Shown here piece after piece: positions 54,212-63,524 of a stretch of 64,000 nucleotides of DNA. The stretch's first letter is position 1. Every line of letters begins with the position of its first letter. The stretch lies in the NCBI GenBank assembly GCA_021741145.1, contig JAIOYK010000005.1:1-64000 (forward strand), given 5' to 3'. The translations under genes and the position numbers were made by a program. The notes beneath the pieces were generated by a model. It had not been told where the DNA came from. It did no database searches and worked only from the letters and a program-made list of their open reading frames with translations. Origin of the DNA: Rhodospirillum sp. (GTDB lineage: Bacteria > Pseudomonadota > Alphaproteobacteria > Rhodospirillales > Rhodospirillaceae).

Positions 54212-55510
54212 TCATGGGAAAATTGGTCCCCCGGGATTTTCTGGCCTCCCGGAAGTGTCACGACGGAGCCTCGCCAGATGGTCGGCCAGGCGTTCGGCCA
54301 GGCGTTCGGCCACCTGGTCCTTGTCCATGGTTGGCCACTCCTCGACGGCGCCGTCATCCGTTATCAAATGGACGGTGTTTTCCGACGCGCCAAAGGCGCC
54401 GCCCCGCCCTTGGTTTCCATTGGCGGACACATCATTGGCAAGGATCCAATCACAGCCCTTGCGACGCCGTTTGTCCCGAGCGTGCTCCACCACCCTCTCC
54501 GTCTCCGCCGCGAAGCCGACAACCAGGGTTGGGCGGTGGGGTCCGGTGGCGGAGAGGGTCGCCAGAATGTCCGGATTTGGCCGCAAGGCAATGGTGGGTG
54601 GGGCTCCACCTGGAGTCTTTTTCATCTTCTGGAGCGCCGGGCCGTCAACCGCCCAATCGGCCACGGCCGCGGCGCAAACGGCCAGGTCCGCGGGCAAGGC
54701 GGCCTCGCAGGCGGCCAGCATGTCGCGGGCGGTCGTCACCCGGACGACCAACACGCCCGGCGGATCGGGCTCGTGAACCGGACCGGAGACCAGGGTGACC
54801 CGAGCCCCCAGATTAGCCAAAGCGGCCGCGATGGCATGTCCCTGCTTGCCCGAGGAGCGGTTGGCGATATAGCGGACCGGATCGATGGGTTCGTGGGTGG
54901 GTCCACTGGTGACCAAGGCGTGACGGCCCGCGAGGGATCCGCCGCCAACGGACTCCGATCCGGGCGGCGCCATGGTGAGCAATCGGTTGATGGCGGCTAG
55001 GATTTCCGCGGGTTCGGCCAAGCGCCCCTCGCCTTCCTCGCCACAGGCCATGTCCCCGGGGTTGGGACCCACGCGGTGGATGCCCCGGGACTCCAAAAGC
55101 ACCACGTTCGCCCGGGTCGCCGGATGGCTCCACATGGCCGGATTCATGGCCGGACAAAGGAGCACCGGTTTGTCCGTGGCGAGCAGGGCCGTGCTGGCCA
55201 AATCGTTGGCATGGCCCCCCGCCATCTTGGCCATCAGGTCCGCCGTCGCCGGGGCGACAACGACAAGGTCGGCCTCCCGCGATAGGCGGATGTGGCCCAT
55301 CTCGGTCTCACCGGTCAGGGAGAATAGGTCCTCGTGCACGGGTTCACCGGTCAACGCGGCCAGGGACAGGGGGGTCACGAATTGGGATCCGGCACGGGTC
55401 AGGATGCAGCGGACCGAAACGCCCGCGTCCCGCAGACGGCGGATCACCTCAAGGGTCTTGTAGGCCGCGATGCCCCCAGCGACCACCAATAGGATGCGCT
55501 TCCCCCGCAA
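54212..55510 (-). CDS. coaBC: Bifunctional phosphopantothenoylcysteine decarboxylase/synthetase
   Basis: CoaBC condenses cysteine with phosphopantothenate and decarboxylates the product for coenzyme A synthesis. The N-terminal flavoprotein (CoaC) domain has GGIAAYKTLE and the PAMNPAMW motif. The CoaB domain follows from about residue 185 with THEPIDPVRYIANRSSGKQG. No good ATG exists; the open frame begins with TTG at 55600, and I prefer TTG 55510, which follows GGGAGG by nine bases and gives MRGKRILLVVAGG, the standard beginning. The 432-residue length is normal. It is co-directional with the Rrf2-cysK genes. Confidence 0.93.
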   Translation of the reverse strand: MRGKRILLVVAGGIAAYKTLEVIRRLRDAGVSVRCILTRAGSQFVTPLSLAALTGEPVHEDLFSLTGETEMGHIRLSREADLVVVAPATADLMAKMAGGHANDLASTALLATDKPVLLCPAMNPAMWSHPATRANVVLLESRGIHRVGPNPGDMACGEEGEGRLAEPAEILAAINRLLTMAPPGSESVGGGSLAGRHALVTSGPTHEPIDPVRYIANRSSGKQGHAIAAALANLGARVTLVSGPVHEPDPPGVLVVRVTTARDMLAACEAALPADLAVCAAAVADWAVDGPALQKMKKTPGGAPPTIALRPNPDILATLSATGPHRPTLVVGFAAETERVVEHARDKRRRKGCDWILANDVSANGNQGRGGAFGASENTVHLITDDGAVEEWPTMDKDQVAERLAERLADHLARLRRDTSGRPENPGGPIFP

Positions 55511-55609
55511 GGCGACGTCCTCCCTTCGTTCACGGCAAGACCCTGGCACGGCAAGACCCTGGCAGGCGAATTGATCTCGCACCGAAAGTACACTACTCAA
55601 CCGTGATTA

Positions 55610-55624
55610 TGTGGAACTTCCACA
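55610..55624. promoter_or_regulatory. TGTGGAACTTCCACA palindrome upstream of coaBC
   Basis: A perfect 15-base palindrome (7-base arms around one C) lies 100 bases upstream of the chosen coaBC start, in a short AT-richer patch between coaBC and ubiB. It is a plausible operator; no known consensus fits well. Confidence 0.4.
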
Positions 55625-55658
55625 GTCTCTTCTTACTTAGGCGCCAACGGCGGGGCCG

Positions 55659-57203
55659 TCAATTCAGCAACAACAGAAGGCCCAGAATGGCCGCGAGGAT
55701 CCAAGGAAACAGGGTCGTGATGGAGCCTTTTCCACCGCGCAGGGCCTTGATGCTGTCCGGGTGAAGGCGGAAACCGCCCTTGTCCGCGCCGCCCAGGACA
55801 TGGTCCGCGGCATCCAGGAGGCGGGGCAGTTTCTCGACGGTCCCGCCGAGCTTTTGTAACCCATCCATCAACTTGGCCTGGGGCCCCAGGTTGTCCGCCA
55901 TCCAGGATTCGACGAGGGGACGGGACAGTTCCCACATGTTCACATTAGGGTCCAGGGTCCGCCCCACGCCCTCGGTCACCAACATGCTCTTCTGTAGAAG
56001 CAAGAGTTGGGGCTGGGCTTGCATTTGGAAGGTTTCGGTCACCTGAAACAATTGGCCGAGCAACCGGGCGACGGAAATTTCGTTGAGCGGTTTGCCCATG
56101 ATGGGCTCGGCGATGGAGCGGCAGGCCTGGGTGAACTGTTCGACGGATTTGTCCGCGGGGATCCAGCCCGCTTCGAAATGGACCTCGGCGGCGCGGCGGT
56201 AGTTCCCGGTCAGGAAGCCCAGCAGCATTTCCCCCAAGTGGCGGCGCGTCTTCCGGTCGATTCGGCCCATGATGCCGAAATCCACGGCCACCAGGGTCCC
56301 GTCGTCCTGGACGAACATGTTCCCGGGGTGCATGTCGGCGTGGAAGAAGCCGTCGCGGAAGACCATGTTGAAGAAGGTGTTGGCGGCGTTCCGGACGACC
56401 TCCGTGGGGTCGAGGCCCGCGGCGATCAGTTTGTCCCGTTCGTCGGTGGACATGCCGCGTACCCGCTCCTGGGTCATGACTTGGCGGCCCGTGCGGCGCC
56501 AGTCCACCCCAGGCACCCGGAACGTCTCGTCCTCGGCGAAATTCTCGGCGATTTCACAGGCCGCGGCCGCCTCGAACCGCAGATCCATCTCGATGGTCAC
56601 GGATTCCTCGAAGGCCAGGACCATTCCCACCGGCTTCAGGCGGCGCAGCCAGGGCTGGGTGTATTCGGCCATGCGCGCGAGCCAATGGAGGAGGGCAATA
56701 TCCTTGCGAAAGGCCTCCTCCACACCGGGACGTAGAATCTTGACGGCGACTTCTTCCACCACACCGTTCTCGTCAGGGGTGGTCAAAGCGAAATGCACCT
56801 GGGCGATGGAGGCCGCGGCCACGGGCTTGGTCTCGAACTGGGAATAAAGCGCCTCAAGGGGCTGGTCCATTTCCGTCTCGATGACCCGGCGGACTTCCTC
56901 GAAGGGAAACGGCGGCAAATCGTCCTGGAGATTGGACAGGTCCATGGCCACCTCCTCGCCCAGCAGGTCGGCGCGGGTGGACAGGGCCTGGCCCAGCTTG
57001 ATGAAGGAGGGGCCGAGTTCGACGAAGGCCGAAGCCAACTTCTGGCCGGGCCGTCCGGGTACGTTCCGTCGGCTGACCGCCTTGGCGAGCCAGACCACGG
57101 GCTTGGCCACGCCCAATTTTTCCAGGGGAAAAAGGGCGTCGTGGCGGGCCAAGACCCGTGCGATGGTCATCAACCGGGACAGATTCCGGACATATCGGAG
57201 CAT
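55659..57203 (-). CDS. ubiB: Ubiquinone biosynthesis regulatory ATPase UbiB
   Basis: The atypical kinase-like ATPase of the UbiB/ABC1/COQ8 family supports ubiquinone synthesis at the inner membrane. The family's KxGQ motif is seen in PSFIKLGQALSTRADLL (about residue 75), the ATP-binding and catalytic core continues with HADMHPGNMFV and VAVDFGIMGRI, and the C-terminus ends in a membrane helix (LFPWILAAILGLLLLLN). ATG 57203 is separated from the ubiE stop by one base, so the two are translationally coupled. The 514-residue length is normal. Confidence 0.95.
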   Translation of the reverse strand: MLRYVRNLSRLMTIARVLARHDALFPLEKLGVAKPVVWLAKAVSRRNVPGRPGQKLASAFVELGPSFIKLGQALSTRADLLGEEVAMDLSNLQDDLPPFPFEEVRRVIETEMDQPLEALYSQFETKPVAAASIAQVHFALTTPDENGVVEEVAVKILRPGVEEAFRKDIALLHWLARMAEYTQPWLRRLKPVGMVLAFEESVTIEMDLRFEAAAACEIAENFAEDETFRVPGVDWRRTGRQVMTQERVRGMSTDERDKLIAAGLDPTEVVRNAANTFFNMVFRDGFFHADMHPGNMFVQDDGTLVAVDFGIMGRIDRKTRRHLGEMLLGFLTGNYRRAAEVHFEAGWIPADKSVEQFTQACRSIAEPIMGKPLNEISVARLLGQLFQVTETFQMQAQPQLLLLQKSMLVTEGVGRTLDPNVNMWELSRPLVESWMADNLGPQAKLMDGLQKLGGTVEKLPRLLDAADHVLGGADKGGFRLHPDSIKALRGGKGSITTLFPWILAAILGLLLLLN

Positions 57204-57204
57204 G

Positions 57205-57993
57205 TCAGAGACGCCAACCCGAATGCATGGCGGCGATGCCCCCGGAGAGGTTCCGGTATTTGCATTGGCGCAGACCTTGGGCCTCCATGCGGGCAATCAG
57301 TTCATCCTGAGGCGGAAACTTGCGGATACTCTCCGCGAGATACCGGTAGGCTTCCTCGTCCCGAGCCACGTAGCGGCCCATGGCGGGCAGGACCTTGAAG
57401 GAATAGATGTCGTACAGCCGGTCAAGCACGGGAAGAACCACGGTGCTGAATTCCAGGCAAAGGAACCGCCCGCCGGGCTTGAGCACGCGCCGGGCCTCGG
57501 CCAGGGCTTGGTCGATCCGGGTGACATTGCGCAGGCCGAAAGCGATGGTATAGGCATCGACGGAGCGGTCGGGCAGCGGCAGGGCCTCGGCGTCGCCGCA
57601 GGTCCAGGACATCCCCTGGATCCGGCCCTTGTCGAGCGCCCGGTCGCGGCCAACGGCCAGCATTTCCTTGTTGATGTCGCAGACGGTCACATGGGTGCCC
57701 GGAACCAACCCATCACCACGGAGCACGGAGGCACACCGCTCGGCGGACTCGAGGATGCGGAAGGCGATATCCCCCGTGCCTCCGGCCACATCCAGATAGG
57801 CGCGGCCCGGCCTCGGGTCGAGCCAAGAGACGAAGGTGTCCTTCCAGATCCGGTGGACTCCCCCGCTCATCAGGTCGTTCATCAGGTCGTACCGGGGCGC
57901 CACGGAGTCGAAGACTCCGCGCACCAGGGAGGCTTTCTCGGCCGCTTGCACGGTCCTGAAGCCGAAATGGGTGGTGTCGTTTTCCCGCGTCAT
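57205..57993 (-). CDS. ubiE: Ubiquinone/menaquinone C-methyltransferase
   Basis: The SAM-dependent enzyme methylates the quinone ring in ubiquinone synthesis. Motif I is [14 protein letters not shown] (about residue 65), and the conserved [23 protein letters not shown] and HSGW C-terminus identify UbiE. ATG 57993 ([15 protein letters not shown]) is used; the frame stays open another 96 bases. It is coupled to ubiB and divergent from mutM, the normal order in this group. At 262 residues it is complete. Confidence 0.96.
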   Translation of the reverse strand: MTRENDTTHFGFRTVQAAEKASLVRGVFDSVAPRYDLMNDLMSGGVHRIWKDTFVSWLDPRPGRAYLDVAGGTGDIAFRILESAERCASVLRGDGLVPGTHVTVCDINKEMLAVGRDRALDKGRIQGMSWTCGDAEALPLPDRSVDAYTIAFGLRNVTRIDQALAEARRVLKPGGRFLCLEFSTVVLPVLDRLYDIYSFKVLPAMGRYVARDEEAYRYLAESIRKFPPQDELIARMEAQGLRQCKYRNLSGGIAAMHSGWRL

Positions 57994-58087
57994 GCGCCGC
58001 ACCTTAGTATAAGCGAGAGTCCCGCGCCATATGGTTATGGCCTCGCCATCGCCGCACATCACTCGCCGTCCTGGAAAGTCCGCGCCC

Positions 58088-58933
58088 ATGCCCGAATTGC
58101 CTGAAGTCGAAACCGTCCGCCAAGGCCTGACCCCTGTCCTGGTCGGGCGCCGTCTGATCCGGGTTCAGGCCAACCGGCCGAACCTGCGCCTTCCCATCCC
58201 CGTTGATTTGGCACAGCGCTGCGTGGGGCGGACCGTGCTTGCCCTGGACCGCAGGGCCAAGTACCTGCTGCTCCGGCTCGAGGGGGGAACGGTGGCCTTG
58301 ATTCACCTGGGCATGTCCGGGTCCATGGTCGCCCGGCGCCTGGAGTCCCACCCAGACCCAGGGACCCATGACCACGTGATTTTCGAGACCGAGGACGGCT
58401 GGCGCGTCACCTTCCGTGATCCCCGGCGATTCGGCTTGATCACTCTGACCACCGAAGATGCGCTCGATACCCATCCCCTGCTCGCGAAACTGGGGCCAGA
58501 GCCCCTGTCCGAGGCCTTCGACGCCCGGGTCCTGGTGAATGGACTGGGGCGGCGGCTGACGCCCATCAAGATGGCCCTGTTGGACCAGACAATCGTCGCG
58601 GGCCTGGGCAACATCTATGTCTGCGAGGCCCTGTTCCGGTCCGGGATCTCGCCCAAGCGCACCGCCGCCTCGGTCACGGGCCGCCGTGCCGACCGTCTGG
58701 CCGAGGCGATTCGCCAGGTTCTGGTGGATGCGGTGGCCGCGGGTGGATCCAGCCTTCGGGATCACCGGCAAGCCGACGGAGAACTGGGCTATTTCCAACA
58801 TGCCTTCGCCGTTTACGGCCGCGAGGGCGAGGCCTGTCCGGGATGCGATTGCGATGTGGCCAAGACTGGCGGGATCCAGCGGATCACTCAGTCCGGACGG
58901 TCCACGTTTTTCTGTCCCCGTCGACAGCGGTGA
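58088..58933 (+). CDS. mutM: Formamidopyrimidine-DNA glycosylase (Fpg)
   Basis: The bifunctional glycosylase/AP lyase removes 8-oxoguanine and formamidopyrimidines from DNA. The processed N-terminus PELPEVETV contains catalytic Pro1 and Glu2, the H2TH region lies around [15 protein letters not shown], and the C-terminal zinc finger has CPGC and later FFCPRRQ. ATG 58088 gives the required Met-Pro start; the frame is open 57 bases upstream. At 281 residues it is standard. It is divergent from ubiE. Confidence 0.97.
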   Translation: MPELPEVETVRQGLTPVLVGRRLIRVQANRPNLRLPIPVDLAQRCVGRTVLALDRRAKYLLLRLEGGTVALIHLGMSGSMVARRLESHPDPGTHDHVIFETEDGWRVTFRDPRRFGLITLTTEDALDTHPLLAKLGPEPLSEAFDARVLVNGLGRRLTPIKMALLDQTIVAGLGNIYVCEALFRSGISPKRTAASVTGRRADRLAEAIRQVLVDAVAAGGSSLRDHRQADGELGYFQHAFAVYGREGEACPGCDCDVAKTGGIQRITQSGRSTFFCPRRQR

Positions 58934-58951
58934 TGGTGTACGCTCCGCCCC

Positions 58952-59446
58952 ATGTCCGGACCCGAACACAGTCCCGCCCGGAACCACCGGGTCTTTCCCA
59001 GATGTCCATCGGCGGCGCCGCTGGCATTGGCGGCACCAATGGCATTGGCGGTGCAACTGGTATCGTCGGCTCCGCTGGTCGTGGTCCTGGGTTGTCTCGC
59101 CACCGGACTGCCGATCGGCCTATCGCCGTCCCTGGCCCAGGGGATCGGTGTCTCGGTGATCTATGTGTCCGGGACCGGCGACATCCCCCTTATGCCTGGT
59201 TTGACCATGGTTCCCGATTCGGGAATGGTCTTCGAATCTTCCGGTGGACGGCTGGTCGAGGCCTTCGCCCGAGGCCCCTTCTCCGACCGAGAGGTCCTGT
59301 CCTTCTATGGGGCCACCCTGCCCCAAATGGGCTGGCGGAGCACCGGGGTAGGATCCTATCGCCGGGAAGGGGAAGCCCTCGACCTTGAATTCCTGGGCGA
59401 GGCCCCCAACCTGACCGTTCGGTATTCCCTGGCTCCTGGTGGCTAG
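58952..59446 (+). CDS. Conserved hypothetical secreted protein between mutM and the enoyl-CoA hydratase gene
   Basis: The 164-residue protein has a long N-terminus with a hydrophobic stretch near residues 27-60 (including VVVLGCLATGLPIGL) ending in SLAQG, a probable signal peptide or anchor. The soluble C-terminal part contains DIPLMPGLTMVPDSGMVFE and FYGATLPQMGW. Similar proteins occur at this position in related bacteria, but I know no function. The DNA for residues 24-36 is locally repetitive (GGCATTGGCGG repeated). It starts 18 bases after mutM and is probably co-transcribed. Confidence 0.65.
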   Translation: MSGPEHSPARNHRVFPRCPSAAPLALAAPMALAVQLVSSAPLVVVLGCLATGLPIGLSPSLAQGIGVSVIYVSGTGDIPLMPGLTMVPDSGMVFESSGGRLVEAFARGPFSDREVLSFYGATLPQMGWRSTGVGSYRREGEALDLEFLGEAPNLTVRYSLAPGG

Positions 59447-59477
59447 GGAGAACGCGCCCCACGCCATCCTTCCTTCA

Positions 59478-59577
59478 CCATGGGCGTCCCGCCCATGGGA
59501 GTACGTTTGGGCGTCCCGCCCATGGGAATACGTTTGGGCGTCCCGCCCATGAGCATACCTTTGGGCGTCCCGCCCGA
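59478..59577. repeat. 27-base tandem repeat of palindromic units before the enoyl-CoA hydratase gene
   Basis: A 27-base unit containing GGGCGTCCCGCCCATG is repeated three times and a partial fourth. The first unit is part of the perfect hairpin CCATGGGCG/CGCCCATGG (59478-59498) with a TCC loop. The period is a multiple of three, so the frame upstream of echA reads as GVPPMG-type repeats, but no ribosome-binding site supports that translation. Confidence 0.85.
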
Positions 59578-59623
59578 GCAAACAGCCGAGACCACCGAAT
59601 CCAACTTTAGGGAGCAGGCTCAG

Positions 59624-60400
59624 ATGGCCTACGAAAACATTCTCGTGGAAACCAACGGCAAGGTCGGCGTCATCACGCTCAACCGGCCGAAGGCCCTCAA
59701 TGCCCTGTCCGCGGGCCTGATCAAGGACCTGGGCGCGGCGCTCGACACCTTCGAGGCCAATCCCGATATCCATGTCGTCGTCCTGACCGGTTCGGAAAAG
59801 GCCTTCGCCGCCGGGGCGGATATCAAGGAGATGGCCAGTTTTTCCTACATGGATGCCTATCTGGCGGACTTCATCACCATTGGATGGGAGCGGGTAACCA
59901 CCTGTCGTAAACCGATCATCGCCGCCGTCTCCGGATTCGCCCTGGGGGGCGGCTGCGAAATGGCCATGATGTGCGATTTTATCATCGCCGCGGACAACGC
60001 CAAGTTCGGTCAGCCGGAAATCAACCTGGGCACCATGCCCGGCGCCGGCGGTACCCAGCGCCTGACCCGATTCGTCGGCAAATCGAAGGCCATGGATATG
60101 TGCCTGACCGGGCGCATGATGGACGCCGAGGAAGCCCATAAATGCGGGCTGGTCAGCAGGGTTTTCCCCCTGGATGACCTGAAGGACGAGGCACTGAAGA
60201 TCGCCGGAACCATCGCCGACAAGAGCCTCCCCATTTCCATGATGGTGAAGGAATCGGTGAACGCCGCCTACGAAACCACCCTGACCCAGGGTATAAAGTT
60301 CGAACGGCGCCTGTTCCACTCCACCTTCGCCACCGACGATCAAAAGGAAGGCATGGCTGCCTTTGTCGAGAAGCGGCAGCCCAATTTCTCCGACCGTTGA
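59624..60400 (+). CDS. Enoyl-CoA hydratase
   Basis: The crotonase-fold enzyme hydrates trans-2-enoyl-CoA in fatty-acid breakdown. The oxyanion-hole segments GFALGGGCEMAMMCDFIIA and FGQPEINLGTMPGAGGTQRL, with both catalytic glutamates, are intact, and 258 residues is standard for short-chain enoyl-CoA hydratase (mitochondrial ECHS1-like). ATG 59624 (MAYENILVETNGKVG) is chosen because GGGAGCAG precedes it; upstream lies only the tandem repeat. The specific physiological acyl-CoA is unknown. Confidence 0.95.
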   Translation: MAYENILVETNGKVGVITLNRPKALNALSAGLIKDLGAALDTFEANPDIHVVVLTGSEKAFAAGADIKEMASFSYMDAYLADFITIGWERVTTCRKPIIAAVSGFALGGGCEMAMMCDFIIAADNAKFGQPEINLGTMPGAGGTQRLTRFVGKSKAMDMCLTGRMMDAEEAHKCGLVSRVFPLDDLKDEALKIAGTIADKSLPISMMVKESVNAAYETTLTQGIKFERRLFHSTFATDDQKEGMAAFVEKRQPNFSDR

Positions 60401-60475
60401 GGGGTTGGTTTGGGTTCAAACCAGGGAGTCCGTGGGGCGCATTTTCCCTTTCCCGCGGGTTCCCCCCTCTTTTTC

Positions 60476-60504
60476 TTGACGGTTGGGCGGGGGCGATCTA
60501 TAAC
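60476..60504 (+). promoter_or_regulatory. rpsT promoter
   Basis: TTGACG (60476-60481), a 17-base spacer and TATAAC (60499-60504) form a near-consensus sigma70 promoter, followed by a GC-rich discriminator (GCCGCCC) and a leader of about 120 bases before rpsT. Confidence 0.8.
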
Positions 60505-60629
60505 GCCGCCCTTCCGCGCCCCCAGCCCGGCTGGGATCCGCCGCGCGCGGTCTCCAAATTCCCATCGTCGCTTGGCGGGTCCTTCCGGGGCCGTCGTCGG
60601 GGACGGCAAATTCGAGCAGGTAGAAGTCC

Positions 60630-60890
60630 ATGGCCCATCATAAATCGGCTAAGAAGCGCATTCGTCGCAACGCCAACCGTTACGAGATCAATCACGCGCG
60701 CATCAGCCGTATCCGGACCTTCGTGAAGAAGGTGGAAGCCGCCATCGGTGTCGGTGACAAGGACGCGGCCCAGGCCGCTTTCAAAGTCGCCATGCCCGAA
60801 GTGCAGCGCGGCGTGACCAAGGGTGTGCTCCATAAGAACACGGCCTCCCGCAAGATCTCTCGCCTGTCCGCTCGCATCAAGGCGATCTGA
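60630..60890 (+). CDS. rpsT: 30S ribosomal protein S20
   Basis: The 86-residue, very basic helical protein binds 16S rRNA early in 30S assembly. It starts [20 protein letters not shown], the classic S20 N-terminus, and ends [12 protein letters not shown]. It has its own strong promoter and a terminator 86 bases after the stop. It lies upstream of dnaA, as in many Rhodospirillales. Confidence 0.98.
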   Translation: MAHHKSAKKRIRRNANRYEINHARISRIRTFVKKVEAAIGVGDKDAAQAAFKVAMPEVQRGVTKGVLHKNTASRKISRLSARIKAI

Positions 60891-60976
60891 GGCGACGCTC
60901 CAGTTTGGCGCGAATGGGAAGGCGGCCGAATCGGCGGCGATTCGGAACGGATAGTCATGGGTGTCGCCATGGAAAA

Positions 60977-61016
60977 AAGGGTCGTCGCACCGACATGGGG
61001 ACGACCCTTCTCATTT
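60977..61016 (+). terminator. rpsT terminator
   Basis: AAGGGTCGTC (60977-60986) pairs perfectly with GACGACCCTT (61000-61009), followed by CTCATTT. It ends the rpsT transcript; the U-tract is short. Confidence 0.75.
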
Positions 61017-61141
61017 CCGCCCCTGGTTTGATTCAGTCCTTTCTTTATTCAAAGACCGAAATAATACAAAAAGAAAACCGGTCGCGATTAAGACAAACAA
61101 TAAGATTTCTTCGATGTCGAGCACATCATTGTATTTTTCAG

Positions 61142-61174
61142 AGCACGCTCCACCAGGGTGAGGGCGTGCTTTTT
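61142..61174 (+). terminator. Second terminator between rpsT and dnaA
   Basis: AGCACGC (61142-61148) pairs with GCGTGCT (61164-61170), extended by TC/GA, and five T residues follow. It is separate from the rpsT terminator by 130 bases, so it may end a short independent transcript or act as backup. Confidence 0.8.
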
Positions 61175-61754
61175 CGTGCCAATTTCGGACCTGTCACCGG
61201 GATTTAACGAGTCCGAGCTGAATGCCTGACGATCCCCGTCGCAGGACTTCAATGAAGCCCTTGAAAACGCATCATTTAGGGGTTTCCTAGTGCCGGTAAC
61301 CATGGCCGCCACGAAATGTGGTGTCAACGCGCGAAATTTCCAATGTACTCCTTTCGTTCTCGTTGTTTTGAATCCGAGGGAGACATACTCTCTCCATCGC
61401 GGCCCATTCGAGGCCGACTTCATGACGTGACACGGGGATCAACGGTATCCCGCGACCCGCCAATTTCCTCGGAAAATGGCGAAGAAATCTTTTTTCTTTT
61501 GGTTATTTCTTTATGAAGTGACGGAGGGCAAGGGATTTTAAGCAAATATGACTGCATGTATTTGCTTTTATAGTATGCGATGCCTTGTGGTATTTGTTGA
61601 ATAGTCAGGTGTCATTTTTCCGCCCCTCCGTTGTCATAACCGACTCCGGCGTTTCGGATGATGTGACCAGGACGGTTTGGGTCCATTGGAAAGCGGGCGG
61701 CGCGCCCATGGACCTGGAAACCAAGCGGCCAACCGCTGGAAGTGGAAATTGAGA
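61175..61754. other. AT-richer intergenic region upstream of dnaA
   Basis: This region carries the dnaA promoter, but I see no clear -35/-10 pair; TATAGT at 61569 is a possible -10. No exact DnaA box (TTATCCACA or its complement) is present, so there is no direct support for an origin here. Short poly-T/poly-A tracts occur near 61480-61515. The minus-strand frames look spurious. Confidence 0.4.
61540..61567. promoter_or_regulatory. AAGCAAATA/TATTTGCTT inverted repeat upstream of dnaA
   Basis: AAGCAAATA (61540-61548) and TATTTGCTT (61559-61567) form a perfect 9-base inverted repeat with a 10-base spacer, immediately followed by a TATAGT box. It is a plausible operator or leader hairpin for dnaA; the binding protein is unknown. 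Confidence 0.5.
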
Positions 61755-61778
61755 GTGAACGTGAGCGTGAGCGTGGGA

Positions 61779-63338
61779 ATGTGCGAGACGACGGGTGTGG
61801 ATGGCCTCTTGGCTGATCGTTGGGATCGGGTCAGGGGTCAGTTGCGCCTCGAGTTTGGCGACGCGGCCTATCGCACCTGGGTGGCGCCGATGACCCTGGC
61901 CGATGGTGCCCAGGGCCAGATCCGTCTGGGAGTCCCCACCCGATTCATGCGCGACTGGGTGATGAATCACTACGGGGACCGGATTCGCACCCTGTGGTGC
62001 GCCGAGGACCCCAGCGTCCGCATGGTCGATTTCGTCGTGGATTCGGGTTTGTCCTCGTCTCCCTCCCCTAGGGCCACATCGGTGAAGCGGAGCGGAGAAA
62101 GCAAGGGAAGGTCCATCATACCCTTGGTGGAAGACGGGTCCGATCCGACCCCGGGGGTCGACGCGGTCACCCGGAAGGGCCGGAAGGGGGAGATCACCCC
62201 CGATCCGGCGGTTCCGGCGCGAGTGGACCAGTCGGCACGGAATGCCTTCGGGGATCGTCGGGATACCGAGCGGGGGGATGCCGAGCGGGGGGATACCGAA
62301 CGGGTGGATAACGGCCTGTCCGCCCCCCTCGACCCCCGGTTCACCTTCAAGAATTTCGTGGTCGGCAAACCCAACGAATTCGCCTACGCCGCGGCCAAGC
62401 GGGTGGCCGAATCGGATCAAGTCGCCTTCAACCCTCTGTTCCTCTATGGGGGCGTTGGTCTGGGCAAGACCCATTTGATGCACGCCATCGCCCGCCACGC
62501 CCGGGAAAGCAATCCGGCCCGTCGGGTGATCTATCTTTCAGCCGAGCAGTTCATGCACCGCTTCATCCGCGCCCTACGGCAACAGGACACCCTGTCCTTC
62601 AAGGAACAGTTCCGTAGCGTGGACGTGTTGATGGTCGACGATATCCAATTCATCAGCGGCAAGGACAGCACGCAGGAAGAGTTTTTCCACACTTTCAACG
62701 CCCTTGTGGACCAAGGCAGTCAGATCGTGCTGTCCGCGGACAAATCCCCCAACGACCTGGAAAACATCGGGGCCCGTCTGCGCTCTCGCATGGCCAGCGG
62801 CTTGGTCGCCGACATCCATCCCACCACCTACGAACTGCGCCTGGGGATTCTCGAATCCAAGGCGGAGCAATTGGGGGCTTCCGTGCCGGAGAAGGTGCTG
62901 GAGTTCATTGCCCATAAGATCACCACCAACGGCCGGGAGGTGGAGGGCGCCCTGATCCGTCTGGTCGCCCATGCCCAATTGGTCGGCCGATCCTTGAACC
63001 TGGAGACGGCGCAGGAGGTCCTCCACGACCTGCTGCGGTCCTATGACAAGCGGGTCACCGTGGACGAGATCCAGAAGAAGGTGGCGGAACATTTCAAGAT
63101 CCGTCTGGCCGACATGCACTCCGCCCGGCGCTCCCGCTCCGTTGCCCGGCCCCGTCAGGTGGCCATGTACCTGAGCAAGCAACTCACCAGCCGCTCCCTG
63201 CCGGAGATTGGCAAGAATTTCGGCGGACGGGATCACACCACCGTGATGCACGCCGTGCGTAAGGTGGAGGAATTGATCACCGGAGATCCGGCCTTCGCCG
63301 AGGACGTGGATCTGCTGCGGCGCATGCTTGAGGGGTGA
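61779..63338 (+). CDS. dnaA: Chromosomal replication initiator protein DnaA
   Basis: The AAA+ initiator binds DnaA boxes and opens the origin. Domain I is seen around WDRVRGQLRLEFGDAAYRTWV. Walker A is GGVGLGKTH and Walker B VLMVDDIQF, and the C-terminal DNA-binding signature GRDHTTVMHAVRKV is intact. The domain II linker contains a 15-base tandem repeat encoding (D-T/A-E-R-G)x3. The start is uncertain: ATG 61779 is used here, but a GTG at 61755 has a better-spaced GGAAGTGGAAA site and lies in a GTGAGC hexamer array. With the ATG it is 519 residues. dnaN follows. Confidence 0.95.
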   Translation: MCETTGVDGLLADRWDRVRGQLRLEFGDAAYRTWVAPMTLADGAQGQIRLGVPTRFMRDWVMNHYGDRIRTLWCAEDPSVRMVDFVVDSGLSSSPSPRATSVKRSGESKGRSIIPLVEDGSDPTPGVDAVTRKGRKGEITPDPAVPARVDQSARNAFGDRRDTERGDAERGDTERVDNGLSAPLDPRFTFKNFVVGKPNEFAYAAAKRVAESDQVAFNPLFLYGGVGLGKTHLMHAIARHARESNPARRVIYLSAEQFMHRFIRALRQQDTLSFKEQFRSVDVLMVDDIQFISGKDSTQEEFFHTFNALVDQGSQIVLSADKSPNDLENIGARLRSRMASGLVADIHPTTYELRLGILESKAEQLGASVPEKVLEFIAHKITTNGREVEGALIRLVAHAQLVGRSLNLETAQEVLHDLLRSYDKRVTVDEIQKKVAEHFKIRLADMHSARRSRSVARPRQVAMYLSKQLTSRSLPEIGKNFGGRDHTTVMHAVRKVEELITGDPAFAEDVDLLRRMLEG

Positions 63339-63524
63339 GACTCCGAGCTGGGATGGACCTCGCGGTCTCTTTCGGTGCCCGATGAGAGGTGAAAAGCGCT
63401 TGGGTCATGGCGCCGCCCCGCGTATACTTCCGGCCCTTTCGGCGGGGCTCACCCGCCGGTCATCCCACCATCCACGGGCGGACGCCTTTCGCGGTGTCGG
63501 CCCGGATTTCAAGTAGGCCAGTCC

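Noticed and set aside
61175-61754. Chromosomal origin next to dnaA
   Set aside because: No exact TTATCCACA or complementary box is present; alphaproteobacterial origins are often away from dnaA. It remains possible with degenerate boxes.
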